A stretch of DNA of 64,000 nucleotides from Apostichopus japonicus (lineage: Eukaryota; Echinodermata; Holothuroidea; Aspidochirotida; Stichopodidae). The notes under the pieces were generated by a model. That model worked only from the letters and a program-made list of their open reading frames with translations. It ran no database searches and was not told where the DNA came from. Below, piece by piece: positions 49,608 through 57,310 of this stretch; position 1 is the stretch's first letter; every line of letters begins with the position of its first letter. The translations under genes were made by a program, and so were the position numbers. The stretch covers positions 4,429,484 to 4,493,483 of the forward strand of contig NC_092564.1 in the NCBI RefSeq assembly GCF_037975245.1, written 5' to 3'.

Positions 49608-51896
49608 ATGTATATATATGTATATGTGTATATATATGTCTGTACCCTCACAGTGAACTTTACAAAAACATATGTTTAGAAAAAATATGTTTAGTTAAAC
49701 AGGAGGAGTTAAAATCAATACAAATCAATTGATATATATTTGTTATGTATCTTTTGGTATGGTTGTTTGTATTGTTTTTTTTTTCTATTTTCTATTTTTT
49801 AGTTACCTAATGCATGTTTTTTTCTCCTTCCTCAAACAGCCATTTGTTCATGTTTGCCTGAAATATAATCAGAACTTTGAAGCAAAGAAATATGTGTCAC
49901 GGGTGGCACCAGAGAAGAAGGCAAAAGTTCATATCTTATTGGGGTAAGAGTTTTTGTGAAAAGGCCATCGTTGGTTTGATGTCTATCATATGTGACTTGG
50001 ACCTTTGCTGCCATGGTAACCCAATAAAGTGGGTTTAATAAAACAAACATGTCCAGCTTTTAATCTAAATCTGAGAGAGTTGTATTAAGTGACCATTTTT
50101 ATATTGGAAGTTCTAGTTGTTTTGATTCATCTGTGTTCTCCAATTACTCTAAAAAGCGTATCTTTATTGAGAATAATTCTAGACATCATTATGAATATCT
50201 TGTATTCTACCATATGTCATGTACATATGTGTGTGTGTATGTCTGTAAAGTGTGTGTGAGTGTGTCTTTATGACATAATGACAGTACTTTGGGATAGAAT
50301 GATGTCAAACTGACCATGAAAATATTCTATTGGGAGTCAGAGATGGTTGCGCTTAGTGTTAGGGGCTTATATCTTGATAAGTATCGAGTGGGCAGTACTT
50401 TATATGAAAGTCTTGGTATGTTACTTATCGCAGGTGTAGGCCACACTCAGGCATAATGAGAGAGAGGCTAGAGGGCTACAGCTCTTGGGAACAGGGTCAG
50501 TTAAGGGTCGTAAAAAATATAGAGGTGCCTGGGGAGATACAAGATAAATACTAGTGTATTCTTAGACTCATATAGTAATTACTGAAAAAGTTAAGAGGCC
50601 GAAAAATGGGCCAAGTGACATGATTGTATCAGGGCCCTACTTGGCTATCTACACCTCTGGCCACACTCAAGGTTCCATAATCTTTGATTTAATCACATTA
50701 TGTAACACATTTATCAGGGGCTACTAAACATAGTACAATAAGTGAAACACATGTTTTTTCACAGCAATTAATTTATATAATCTCGAAACAGATAACTTTG
50801 AGATAATAAACATCATCTCATTGAATAGCCTAAAAATATGCTATAACATCATATAGGCTAATGGTCGCTCATGCTCAAAATTTCAACCTGCATTTTACTG
50901 CATTCAGACTATTTGTCACCGGAGATATGTAATCATTAAAGTTAACCGATTTCTATGCCTGGGAATTGATTTATGGATCAGAATCCCACAAAAGTACGTT
51001 TGATATTCTAGGATTTTGTCTCTTGCTAAAATGTGTTGATAGTACTGACAATCATGTAAATATTGACATTAACACAAAAAAAAACAAAAAACTATAATTT
51101 GGCTTCCACTTTTTCAAAATGCTGAATTTGGTGTTGCCACTTTAAGGGAGCTCTCTCCTGCCATTCAAGGTTACTTTGTTTAACATTTATTAACTCTCAA
51201 AGTGAACGTGCATTAACTCCTTTTGGAAGTAGTAGGTTCTGTTTGTTATCTGTGTGTTCTAATACAGGCATAGAATTCACTGTACTAATGAGTAAATTGT
51301 ACTGAAGTGTTCTTAAAGTTGCCCATGCAGACAGACAGACAGACTGAAACATTGCATTAAACATATTAGCCTTTCATTACATCTAAAAAACTTCCCACAT
51401 AACAGGGGACTCCAGATTGATGTAGGTCAAGTGCAGTCATATACCAGGGAGTTTATTTTACAGAGACAATTGTGGCCTCCAGACAACTGAACTTCTGAAC
51501 CTGATGGTTTAATCTGTGTCACATACAGACATGTTCATTTATTCCTTATCACATGCAGTACTACAACCTCCATTACATTCATGACAATTTATAAACATCT
51601 TTATTTATTTCCCATGTTTTAAAGTGCAAATTAGCTTCATAATGCCATTACTGGGGACTTTGAAGGTGTTATCATATATTGCAATATTCAGCAAACTTGA
51701 ATTATTTTTTCTTTTCTTATCTTGATTCTTTTTTTCTTTTCTTGTTCTTCATTGTAGATTATATAATGAAGCTGCAGACCTAGCATTCCAACAGAAGAAT
51801 GAAGATGATTTAAACCAGATATTGCGAATTTGTAGCAGCAACAGAGAACTAGCCACCAAAATACAAAACATGAAAGCCCAGCTTAGCCGGCGCTAG
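22258..51896 (+). CDS. VPS16: VPS16, HOPS/CORVET core subunit, 22 coding exons, 828 aa
   Basis: Join: 22258-22307, 24366-24460, 25020-25120, 25697-25825, 26370-26520, 28138-28253, 29012-29125, 30046-30176, 31161-31255, 31701-31777, 33308-33433, 34520-34647, 35475-35510, 36102-36204, 37326-37460, 37902-38010, 38707-38909, 40234-40311, 41084-41253, 42694-42790, 49840-49943, 51758-51896. Total 2487 nt, 828 aa (human VPS16 839). All junctions keep frame and the product aligns with VPS16 end to end. VPS16 is a core subunit of the class C complexes CORVET (early endosome) and HOPS (late endosome/lysosome) and binds the SM protein VPS33A. Domains by family knowledge: N-terminal beta-propeller (about 1-420), then an alpha-solenoid. 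The VPS33-binding stretch should fall near residues 630-730 and includes [19 protein letters not shown] follows at about 736-747. Introns 8 and 12 read as U12-type, all others as U2 GT-AG. ATG 22258 is the first ATG in this open stretch. Confidence 0.96.
23516..23582 (+). mobile_element. retroelement-like 3' tail
   Basis: AAGCGCCTAGAGGCC, TTTGGCGCCATATTAAG and a terminal TTATTATT run, the form of 3' tails of many invertebrate SINE/LINE copies. T-rich, repeat-like sequence precedes it from about 23340. The body cannot be traced. Confidence 0.4.
24366..24460 (+). CDS. VPS16: VPS16 coding exon 2
   Basis: Continues [10 protein letters not shown] and ends AAASFGGPI, matching the AAAPYGGPIA region of human VPS16. 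Acceptor TGCAG, donor GTGAGT. Confidence 0.93.
25020..25120 (+). CDS. VPS16: VPS16 coding exon 3
   Basis: Encodes ALMRDDRK through [18 protein letters not shown], a beta-propeller strand. Acceptor ACAG, donor GTGAGC. Confidence 0.94.
25697..25825 (+). CDS. VPS16: VPS16 coding exon 4
   Basis: 43 codons with [19 protein letters not shown]-like propeller sequence (here [10 protein letters not shown]) and FSMGQ. Acceptor ACAG, donor GTGAGT. Confidence 0.95.
26370..26520 (+). CDS. VPS16: VPS16 coding exon 5
   Basis: Encodes [16 protein letters not shown] through ADVP. VIDARIF and VVLTGNYKF match the VPS16 propeller. Acceptor CGCAG, donor GTAGGT. Confidence 0.95.
27208..27694. mobile_element. 487-bp non-autonomous DNA transposon in VPS16 intron 5
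   Basis: Ends are CAGGGATGTGCCCA and TGGGCACATCCCTG, perfect 14-bp inverted repeats. It is flanked by direct repeats GAGACT (27202-27207 and 27695-27700). The CAGGG termini look hAT-like, but the visible target duplication is 6 bp rather than 8. It encodes nothing recognisable. Confidence 0.8.
28138..28253 (+). CDS. VPS16: VPS16 coding exon 6
   Basis: Encodes [16 protein letters not shown] through [14 protein letters not shown] is conserved in VPS16. Acceptor ACAG, donor GTAAAT. Confidence 0.94.
29012..29125 (+). CDS. VPS16: VPS16 coding exon 7
   Basis: 38 codons: [18 protein letters not shown] and [13 protein letters not shown], matching the ALFTDTG region of human VPS16. Acceptor CACAG, donor GTAGGT. 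Confidence 0.94.
30046..30176 (+). CDS. VPS16: VPS16 coding exon 8 (U12 donor)
   Basis: Encodes [20 protein letters not shown] through GMKKNWI plus AA of the next Lys codon. The frame meets TAA at 30184 and has no usable GT after 30148. The end at 30176 is set by the U12 AT-AC donor ATATCCTT at 30177 and by protein alignment across the junction. Confidence 0.88.
30162..30343 (+). repeat. triplicated exon-end/U12-donor block in AATATCTT-type repeat
   Basis: The block spanning the exon 8 end and donor (GGATCAA then ATATCCTTAATATC) occurs at 30162-30190, 30246-30274 and 30315-30343. This places candidate U12 donors at 30177, 30261 and 30330. Between and after the copies lie degenerate AATATCTT repeats to about 30400. 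Use of either downstream donor would include the in-frame TAA at 30184-30186. Confidence 0.85.
30177..31160 (+). other. VPS16: U12-type AT-AC intron (VPS16 intron 8)
   Basis: The donor ATATCCTTAA fits the U12 5' splice-site consensus at every position. The branch TTCCTTAAT (31138-31146) fits TTCCTTRAY, and its last A is 15 nt from the terminal AC (31160). There is no polypyrimidine tract before the AC. The intron falls in phase 2; U12 introns avoid phase 0. Joining here gives a gap-free VPS16 alignment. No conventional GT-AG pair I could find does so. Confidence 0.9.
31161..31255 (+). CDS. VPS16: VPS16 coding exon 9 (AC acceptor)
   Basis: Starts right after an AC acceptor (31159-31160). Joined to exon 8 it reads [18 protein letters not shown], aligning without gaps to SIQFVLDEDSYLVPELDG of human VPS16. 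It ends with LQEVP; donor GTGAGT. Confidence 0.88.
31701..31777 (+). CDS. VPS16: VPS16 coding exon 10
   Basis: Encodes [20 protein letters not shown] and ends REFQ. IFK-ASMA-GALL is conserved in VPS16. Acceptor ACAG, donor GTAAGA. Confidence 0.94.
31800..32890. repeat. 61-bp minisatellite with 424-bp higher-order unit, VPS16 intron 10
   Basis: About 18 monomers of about 61 bp (spacing checked at 32640 to 32701). Most contain the palindrome ATACTGCAGTAT followed by CCAGATTAAA and GTAGTACAGAGAATGG. Stretches near 31800-32195 recur almost exactly 424 bp later (seven monomers), showing a second-order duplication. The minus-strand ORFs across it are by-products of the repeat. Confidence 0.92.
33308..33433 (+). 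CDS. VPS16: VPS16 coding exon 11
   Basis: 42 codons: [27 protein letters not shown] and QKSLLR, all VPS16 blocks. Acceptor TTCAG, donor GTATGT. Confidence 0.95.
33611..33680 (-). mobile_element. tRNA-derived SINE head (A and B boxes), VPS16 intron 11
   Basis: Read on the minus strand: GGAGTGTTAGCTCAGTGG (A box) and, after the expected spacing, GGTTCGAGTC (B box) and CACTCCC pairing with the 5' GGAGTG. The D and anticodon stems do not pair well, so a SINE head or tRNA relic is more likely than a working tRNA gene. Confidence 0.6.
34520..34647 (+). CDS. VPS16: VPS16 coding exon 12 (U12 donor)
   Basis: Encodes [20 protein letters not shown] through GIPLTLV plus CA of the Gln codon. The donor at 34648 is GTATCCTTATG, a U12-type GT donor. 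Confidence 0.93.
34648..35474 (+). other. VPS16: U12-type GT-AG intron (VPS16 intron 12)
   Basis: The donor GTATCCTTATG matches the U12 GT-class consensus. The branch AACCTTAAC (35451-35459) contains the core CCTTAAC, with its last A 16 nt from the terminal AG (35474). Phase 2. Spliced sequence restores Val-Gln-Leu-Asn in line with human VPS16. Confidence 0.85.
35475..35510 (+). CDS. VPS16: VPS16 coding exon 13, 36-nt microexon
   Basis: Only 36 nt. Completes Gln, then [11 protein letters not shown] and two bases of Arg, aligning to the YKQLTIQVLLDR region of human VPS16. Acceptor TTTTCAG preceded by U12 branch CCTTAAC; donor GTATGT. Confidence 0.9.
36102..36204 (+). CDS. VPS16: VPS16 coding exon 14
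   Basis: Encodes [19 protein letters not shown] and [10 protein letters not shown]; the HWACY block is near invariant in VPS16. Acceptor CGTAG, donor GTAATT. Confidence 0.95.
37326..37460 (+). CDS. VPS16: VPS16 coding exon 15
   Basis: 45 codons: [31 protein letters not shown] and RNELAVK. Acceptor AACAG, donor GTGAGG. Confidence 0.95.
37902..38010 (+). CDS. VPS16: VPS16 coding exon 16
   Basis: [16 protein letters not shown] then SIESGDTDL, matching LLEYEPRSGEQVPLLL and [10 protein letters not shown] of human VPS16. Acceptor TTCAG, donor GTGAGT. Confidence 0.96.
38707..38909 (+). CDS. VPS16: VPS16 coding exon 17
   Basis: The longest exon, 203 nt: [48 protein letters not shown]. Acceptor TGTAG, donor GTACAA. 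Confidence 0.95.
39040..40020. repeat. ~94-bp minisatellite, about 10 copies, VPS16 intron 17
   Basis: The unit carries GTGTGTACAAATATGGCT, ACATTACAATATGCTAGG, GATGTCACAGTATGTGGATA and GTTAACATACAGAT. Successive starts at 39247 and 39341 give a 94-bp period; some units lack the AAAATGTT segment. The first and last copies are the most diverged. Confidence 0.92.
40234..40311 (+). CDS. VPS16: VPS16 coding exon 18
   Basis: 26 codons: [16 protein letters not shown] and RNEFAAK, matching the KNEFAAKA region that begins the VPS33A-binding part of human VPS16. Acceptor AACAG, donor GTGAGT. Confidence 0.94.
41084..41253 (+). CDS. VPS16: VPS16 coding exon 19
   Basis: [31 protein letters not shown], and RKDFRIPDK plus two bases; DFRIPDKR is a VPS16 signature. 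Acceptor TGTAG, donor GTGAGA. Confidence 0.95.
41570..42060. repeat. diverged repeat array with AGGTCA half-sites, VPS16 intron 19
   Basis: A block with TTGAACTTCATAC-TGGTATG, a GCTTG-TGAG segment and GAGGTCAAAGGTCA recurs at about 150-bp spacing (near 41640, 41790, 41935). AGGTCA-A-AGGTCA at 41846-41858 is a textbook DR1 nuclear-receptor element, but its setting in a repeat makes function doubtful. Confidence 0.6.
42694..42790 (+). CDS. VPS16: VPS16 coding exon 20
   Basis: [11 protein letters not shown] through [14 protein letters not shown], matching the near-invariant [13 protein letters not shown] block. Acceptor TATAG, donor GTAAGC. The intron that follows is 7 kb. Confidence 0.96.
42980..43260. 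repeat. three-copy ~92-bp tandem repeat, VPS16 intron 20
   Basis: AACTGTTCATACTGTC recurs at 42997, 43090 and 43182. Each is followed by GCTT-AAGCA and AGACAGTA-AGAGTGGT blocks. The third copy is the most diverged. Confidence 0.85.
44422..44495 (+). mobile_element. dispersed repeat fragment, possibly Penelope-like
   Basis: Contains AAGCCTGACGTTTTTGGTCT and CAACAGGATCTTG, the diverged equivalent of the GCCTGAC-TTTCGAT-CAGGATCTTC block at 52973-53048 and, inverted, at 63926-63994. Confidence 0.5.
46717..46865. repeat. 88-bp tandem duplication in VPS16 intron 20
   Basis: TGTACTAGGCGTCTAC then TGGTATGATC and ACACATTGCAATAAATCT occurs from 46717 and again from 46805. There are a few substitutions between the copies. 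Confidence 0.8.
48975..49045 (+). mobile_element. degenerate tRNA-like sequence, probable SINE relic
   Basis: GGATAACTCAGTTGCTAGAG resembles a tRNA A box. About 40 bp on, GACTTGAGCTCATGTTC is a decayed B box. It does not fold as an intact tRNA. Confidence 0.35.
49461..49500 (+). mobile_element. tRNA-derived SINE fragment (B box) between TA tracts
   Basis: CGTGGTTCGAATCCCGGTGG contains a perfect pol III B box, GGTTCGAATCC, with no A box in the TA-repeat upstream. It is sandwiched between two (TA)n runs, so likely the tail of a 5'-truncated SINE. Confidence 0.5.
49539..49640. repeat. (TA)n microsatellite
   Basis: An uninterrupted TA run from about 49539 to 49601, then TG/TA mixture to about 49640. 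A shorter TA run lies at 49433-49460. Tyr/Ile-rich ORFs here are by-products. Confidence 0.97.
49840..49943 (+). CDS. VPS16: VPS16 coding exon 21
   Basis: [20 protein letters not shown] and VAPEKKAK match [20 protein letters not shown] of human VPS16. Acceptor ACAG, donor GTAAGA. Confidence 0.95.
51758..51896 (+). CDS. VPS16: VPS16 coding exon 22 (C-terminus)
   Basis: [18 protein letters not shown] and [14 protein letters not shown], then TAG at 51894-51896 after LSRR. The last ~45 nt are copied about 151 bp downstream in the 3' UTR. Confidence 0.93.
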
Positions 51897-51945
51897 TTTA
51901 TACCCCTGATTAATGAACTTATCTATATATACATGCACATTAAAT

Positions 51946-51970
51946 CTGTCACAAAGAACACTTGTGACAG
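51946..51970 (+). other. 3' UTR hairpin, copy 1
   Basis: CTGTCACAA and TTGTGACAG form a perfect 9-bp stem around a 7-nt loop, just after ATTAAA (51939-51944), a variant poly(A) signal. Confidence 0.6.
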
Positions 51971-52099
51971 TTCATTGAGGGTACTATTTCAAGAGAGAAA
52001 TAACCACCAAGATACAAAACATTTAAGCCCAGCTCAGCCCGCACTAGTAAATTTATACCCCTGATTATGAACTGATCTATATATACATGCACATTAAAT

Positions 52100-52124
52100 C
52101 TGTCACAAAGAACAATTGTGACAG
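52100..52124 (+). other. 3' UTR hairpin, copy 2
   Basis: The same 9-bp stem CTGTCACAA/TTGTGACAG. The loop differs from copy 1 by one base (C to A) and the stem is unchanged. Confidence 0.6.
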
Positions 52125-52972
52125 TTCATTGAGAGTACTCTTTGTGTTACTAAAAGAATTAAGAGATGACATGAATAGGTTAATTACTCCTTTAAGAGAT
52201 CCATATCTTATGATTGGAGTGAAGATTAAGTTTTGGAAGTTTACTCAGTATATCCAACCAAGGATGAAGTCAGGTCTACTCGGCCTAGAGAGATATTAAG
52301 ACGATAATTTCATTATGAATTTACATATTTATCTCTGTACGATGAGCTATCTCGTGACCTGGAGTTTCTTAACACAATTATAAGATTACTGTGGATTTCT
52401 CAGCAGCTCCACAGTACCTTACTACAGTGTTGGGAGACCTTTCATTTATTTACTATTGTATATATTTTCCCTCTTTGCAATGAGTTATCATGTGATCTAG
52501 AGTTTCTGAGGACAATTATTGGAAGGAGAGTGGCTCTGTGCCATTCTACAGTGTTGGGAGATAGAACTTATGAGTAGCATCCCTCAACCACAATAGAGGA
52601 TACAAAAATCTGGTTGGAAATGAAGAACTGGTTGAACCTAATTGATGATGGCTGATATGAATATGTACATCAGGACTGCCCAAAACGATTTTCTCTACAA
52701 ATTCTTGTTTTCATGAACTTTCATGATCACAAAATTGGGGGGGGGGGTGTGGTGGGGGCAGGGGGAGGCCACTGATACCTGTGTGTTGTTTATATATCAC
52801 TGATAGCTCACCCGGCGTACCGGCTGTGGAAAAGGCTATTAGGGTCCATAAGAATCCCCCTGAAACATGAGTATCAGATATGTAACCTGTGATTATTACT
52901 ACTCAGATTAGGTAAAAGAAGAATTCTAGAGAAGAAAACAAAATTGTTAGCAAACTGTTTATCTACTGCAAA

Positions 52973-53048
52973 AAGCCTGTGTAGGTAAATATGTATAAGT
53001 TAAAAGGCCTGACATTTCGATACTAGCAGGATCTTCTGCAAGCGAAGA
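52973..53048 (+). mobile_element. dispersed repeat fragment, possibly Penelope-like
   Basis: AAGCCTGTGTAGGTAAAT, then GGCCTGACATTTCGATAC and AGCAGGATCTTCTGC. It matches the inverse of 63926-63994 over about 70 bp with moderate divergence. Confidence 0.55.
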
Positions 53049-53687
53049 CGAAATGACATTGATTGAATTTTATCATGGAGGTATTACAAGATGAAATCAG
53101 TTTAAGTTAGTGAATGTCTAAGCTAGAGATATTGACTTTTTCAACTGAAAATGAAATTTGTTGTAATTTTTAGACTTTGGCGAGGAAAATCCATCTCCCC
53201 CTTCACCCACAATCCGTTTCCTCTCACTACCTCAATTATTGTAAATGCTATGTTCCTACTGGAAAAATAGCCCAGGCTGACTGTAGAAATGTGTTTGACG
53301 GGTTATTTTTAGTAGCTATTAAATTGGCAACAGTCAAACTTATAAAGAAACCCTTTACATAATCCTCCTTATTGCAGTCTTGGACTGTATTTTAGCATCT
53401 GTTATTGGAGAAAACTTCTTGAGCCTTCCTGGTATCTGATTTACTCTAAAACTGATTTTTTTTCTCTTTCCTTTTCCATTCAATCTCTGTATACAGGACT
53501 GTGACAGATATTGTTGTCTGAGTTCTTACATGAACTTTTTCTGCCCTTGTTCACCCTTCATTGAACCCATCAATAATAGTATTGTGATACTTTCAGTAGC
53601 AGTGATGAGGTGAGAGAGGTAATCGGAAGAATTTGATCCTCATGTCCAGGACATACCGTGGATGGTTTTGCTTTCATATCGTTCATC

Positions 53688-53693
53688 AATAAA
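53688..53693 (+). terminator. candidate VPS16 polyadenylation signal AATAAA
   Basis: The canonical hexamer lies 1.8 kb past the stop. ATTAAA variants at 51939 and 52093 are nearer. Choice between them is unresolved. Confidence 0.3.
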
Positions 53694-54803
53694 TAGTATT
53701 ATGTTTGAATATCTTAGAATTATGTGTTAAATACAATTTAAGCAGAGATATGACAAGAGTTAATACAACACATAACATCTATGTTTCTTAATAAGTCTAT
53801 GATTATTGTTGTTTGTTTCTTTTTTTTGGGGGGGGGGGTTCAGTGTTTTCACCCCTCGCTTACCCCACCATATTTCTATTGTTTACTCTGTGTTGTAGTA
53901 AAATTCCAAGAATGTGTCTATATGTAGTTGTTTTGGGACTTGACAAACGTTTCTGGCCGAAATGTAATTTTGACCGAAATGTTTTGTACCTCCAATTTGA
54001 GAACAGATGTTACAGTTATGGTGTCTTAGTTGCTAGATTTTTTTCCTTTGGAGGAAAGACAATGCTCCATTATTATCTGCACCAGCGTATTGTAAAGAAA
54101 TCAATTTGGGGTCGGGGAGGGGGGAACATCCTGCGAAAGTCCCCTTGAAAATAAATGAAAGAAAAGAGCAAATATTTTACCTTGCATGTCTATATTTAAT
54201 TCATGAAATGATACTTTACTGGCGTCAAAAACAATTTCGCGTTATTCTGATGTATTATAACTGTATAGAAATCACTTTGGACTGTCCACACCTTTCCCGC
54301 TTCCTTCCGAATCCCTATATAGTTGGGTTTGACCGGATTTCACCGGATTTCGAAATTTTTCTAAAGAATCAGATGTTTACGAGATTTTCGAATAATCAGT
54401 CTTTTGGGGGAATTACGGTAGAACTTTTATTAAAAAATTTCTATCTCTGAAATACGAAGCTTTTCGATAATACAGGGTAAAAAATTTCTTTATTACAGAC
54501 ATTTTTATACTGTACGAAAACTGCCCAAAACAAATTATTTGTAATCTCGAAAAACGTTTTTCGGACTTTCTTTATTGACCGTAAAATGAAACTCTAATCA
54601 TGTAGCGTATACCAGAACGCTGGTAATCATCCAATTAGGTTCCTTTCCGGATTTTGAATTGAAAAACGGACGAGCAGAAACCAAAGTCTAGAAATATAAA
54701 GAAACCCCGTTTTCCTTACCCCTATCTGGCACCCCCCCCCCCCCTCCTTTGCCATCACTCCACTCTCAACAGCTATATTTAAAAGTCACACCTCTACATA
54801 TAG

Positions 54804-56736
54804 CAGTGGCGGAGATTTCTTGTCAGAAGTGGGGGGGTTGCAGGCCATTGATGAAATAAAAAGTCATAACTGCTGGCTCACTATCTAAGTGGAGTGCCAC
54901 CATAAGTTGGCGCGAAGTGCACAAGAATTTTTAGGCAAATATTGCCTCCCAGATTGCAGTAAATGGCATTGCCCAAGCCTTGAAAAGCTGCATTTAACCA
55001 GGGGCGTATGAAGGATTTTCTAACCCGGGGGCGCGTATTACTATCTAAGCGGAGCGCCACCATTGGTTGGCGCGCAGCGTACAAGCAAATTTCTGGTTTT
55101 GGTACCCCCAGATCACCGGAAATGGCACTTCTCGGGCTTGAAACTGACCAACCATATGTACACTTTTGTCTGAGAACCAAGTTTTTTCCAAATACTTTTT
55201 CTCTCATCTATAACCTTTTTGAAGATTGTCACCAGTCACACATCATGTTCGACTTCATCACATATCCTGTGGATCATTGCTTTTGTAGGTGATTCTTCAT
55301 CGCGGCCCACAATATCCGTCAGCCCCACTGTTCAGAATTTGAAAATTCACAATTCTCGTGAATAAATTCACTTCAAAACATACCCATAATGTTGCACAAG
55401 ATATCATCTATGGACAACCGATATAGAAAAACCTCCTTCAAACCCTAACAGACGGGTCAAAATTGCACGAGTATGATGAAGTATGATGAAGAATGTTGGT
55501 TAGGGAATTTTCGAAAATTCAGACGGCTACTAAAAAATTTTGTTGAAGGAAATAAAAATATACCAGATATTTCCGAAACCGAACACTACACACATCGACA
55601 GTTTTGAGCATGGGCGCAGATCAGTCTTGGATAATGGTGGAGACGCGTGTCTGTTCTATGACACTATCTAAGCGGAGCGCGACCATGGGTTCGCGCGTAG
55701 CGTACGATTTTTTTGGGCAAATATACCTCCCAGATCGCCAGAAATAACACTTCCCAGACCTAATGATGCTCCTAAACCTCCTTAAGTTTTAGATCTCATG
55801 GCTTAGAAATTTAGTTTGGAGAAATACATGGGCGTCTGCAGAAAGAAAATCAGGGGACAAATAATCCAAGTAGACTTTTGTGTATACGATGGGTCTGGTG
55901 TCCTCTCCCAGAAAACAAATATAGACTGCAGCAAATGCGATTTCCGTCCTATATTTAACAACTGGATAAAATACAATAAAATGAGAACTGCTGCATGTCA
56001 TTTGCACAATGCTGGATCAAACTGCGCCAAAGTTCAATACAGGGGAACTTGAAATGCAGCTATTGGTCAAGACAAATTGGTGGGGACACGGTATATCATG
56101 TCCCCACTACTGAAAAAGTTGGTGGGGACGCGTCCCGCTGTCCTCATCAGGATCTGCGCCCATGGTTTGGAGGCTGTTTATCGTGGAACGCCATTTTCAT
56201 GCTCACTGATATGATGTGATATCTGCTGTTTGCTTTACAAATTCGAATAATTTTGTCACTGTTCCTCTTTCTCTTCCCGTTTTCTTGCCGTAGTTTCTAC
56301 TCCATCCTTTTCTCTCTTTCTTCTTTTTCTTTTCCTTCCTTCACCTCGTTGAAGTTGGCAAGTGTATACAGTTCCAAAGCTATTCAACAGCAAAACGTTA
56401 TTTGTGTATGTCTGTTGTGGGGTGAAGTTAGCGCTATGAGCTACAAGTTCCAATGCGCAAGGTGGGGGAAAGGGGCTAGAAATAATGTGTGGGTCAATTC
56501 TAACTCGGTTTTCTGTCGTTAATTGTTGATGTAGCCTACCAGGTAAAAGGTTGAAATGACTTTAACAATTTCAAATTTAATAATTTGATTTATTATGCCA
56601 TTTGGAGCACATAACATAGGCTATAACAGAACATTACTGGCAAAAACTAGGGGGGTTGATTGTGTGGGCCAACCCCCCCTCTTCAAAAAGTGGGGGGGTT
56701 AAAACCCCCCCAACCCCCCCTGTTTCTCCGCCACTG
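54804..56736. mobile_element. 1933-bp hAT-like non-autonomous transposon with nested insert
   Basis: The termini CAGTGGCGGAGA and TCTCCGCCACTG are perfect inverted repeats. Perfect 8-bp target duplications ACATATAG lie at 54796-54803 and 56737-56744. Same terminal family as 737-1993. Carries two palindrome modules (54885, 55040), the 55609-56164 insert, and G/C runs near the right end. A CAGGGGCGTATG near 54998 may mark a further truncated insert. Confidence 0.87.
55609..56164. mobile_element. 556-bp hAT-like element nested in 54804-56736
   Basis: The termini CATGGGCGCAGATC and GATCTGCGCCCATG are perfect 14-bp inverted repeats. Flanks GTTTTGAG (55601-55608) and GTTTGGAG (56165-56172) differ at one of eight bases. 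Contains one palindrome module and GGTGGGGAC-type repeats. Younger than its host element by nesting. Confidence 0.82.
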
Positions 56737-56915
56737 ACATATAGGCCTATATATCTTCTTGAAGAAGCCTAAATGTCGGTCCCCGTGGAATATCTGTTTG
56801 GTATCACCTCAAGTTGAATTTCGTCAACGTCTTTGGAGCACATTTTGCATTTACTCGGCAGATTGTGACAAAAACACGTACAAAAATCACTTGTATGGCG
56901 TGGTTCTGCATAAGG

Positions 56916-57310
56916 CAGGGTTGTCCAACCTTTTGCAGAGGAGGGCCACATGGAATGATTATGATGAAGGAGGGGGGCGCATGAACCCTACGCTCGATTT
57001 TTAGATTTTTTGCCCGAAGCCCAAGGCAACAAAATGTGCGCGCGGAGCGCACTGATTTACTTCCTTCCTGATAAAACATGAATTAAGTCCAGCCGCCCCC
57101 CGCCTCCGCTGAGAGAGTGTCACACAAACTGACCTGTATGGAGTTTTTTTTTTGGACCCAGAAGGCTCGAATGATTGATTATATAGCTTAAAATTGTTAT
57201 CAATAAATCTGCTCACTAAAATTTCGCACCGTAAAGCATCTCTGACGGGCCGGACGCAACCCTGCAGCGGGCCGGACTGTGGCCCGCGGGCCGTAGGTTG
57301 GACAACCCTG
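56916..57310. mobile_element. 395-bp hAT-type non-autonomous transposon
   Basis: Ends CAGGGTTGTCCAACCT and AGGTTGGACAACCCTG are perfect 16-bp inverted repeats, with perfect 8-bp target duplications GCATAAGG at 56908-56915 and 57311-57318. The CAGGG-GTCCAA terminus is of the Charlie-like hAT form. Perfect ends suggest recent insertion. Confidence 0.92.

Larger units (their letters stand above)
42791..49839 (+). other. VPS16: 7-kb VPS16 intron 20: contents
   Basis: Holds the three-copy 92-bp repeat, a Penelope-like repeat piece at 44422, a duplicated block at 46717, a C-rich run at 46560-46620, tRNA-like fragments at 48975 and 49461, and the (TA)n tract at 49539. A plus-strand open stretch near 46367-46516 reads as a Lys/Gln-rich peptide ending in TAG. 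It matches nothing I recognise and has no clear acceptor. No other gene seen. Confidence 0.6.
51843..52143 (+). repeat. ~151-bp tandem duplication of the VPS16 coding tail and 3' UTR
   Basis: CCACCAAAATACAAAACATG at 51853 recurs as a near copy at 52004. Each is followed by AGCCCAGCT, a CTAG stop-like end, TTTATACCCCTGATTA and the hairpin. The second copy has lost the ATG and has several substitutions, and lies after the real stop. Confidence 0.9.
51897..54795 (+). other. VPS16 3' UTR and intergenic sequence
   Basis: After the tandem duplication this is mostly AT-rich with no convincing ORF. It contains a G-run with GTGGGGGCAGGGGG near 52738-52766, a Penelope-like repeat at 52973, a G-run at 53828, and a C-run at 54731. 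No gene seen. Confidence 0.5.

Noticed and set aside
49473-49679. Tyr/Ile-alternating ORFs
   Set aside because: Translation of a (TA)n microsatellite.
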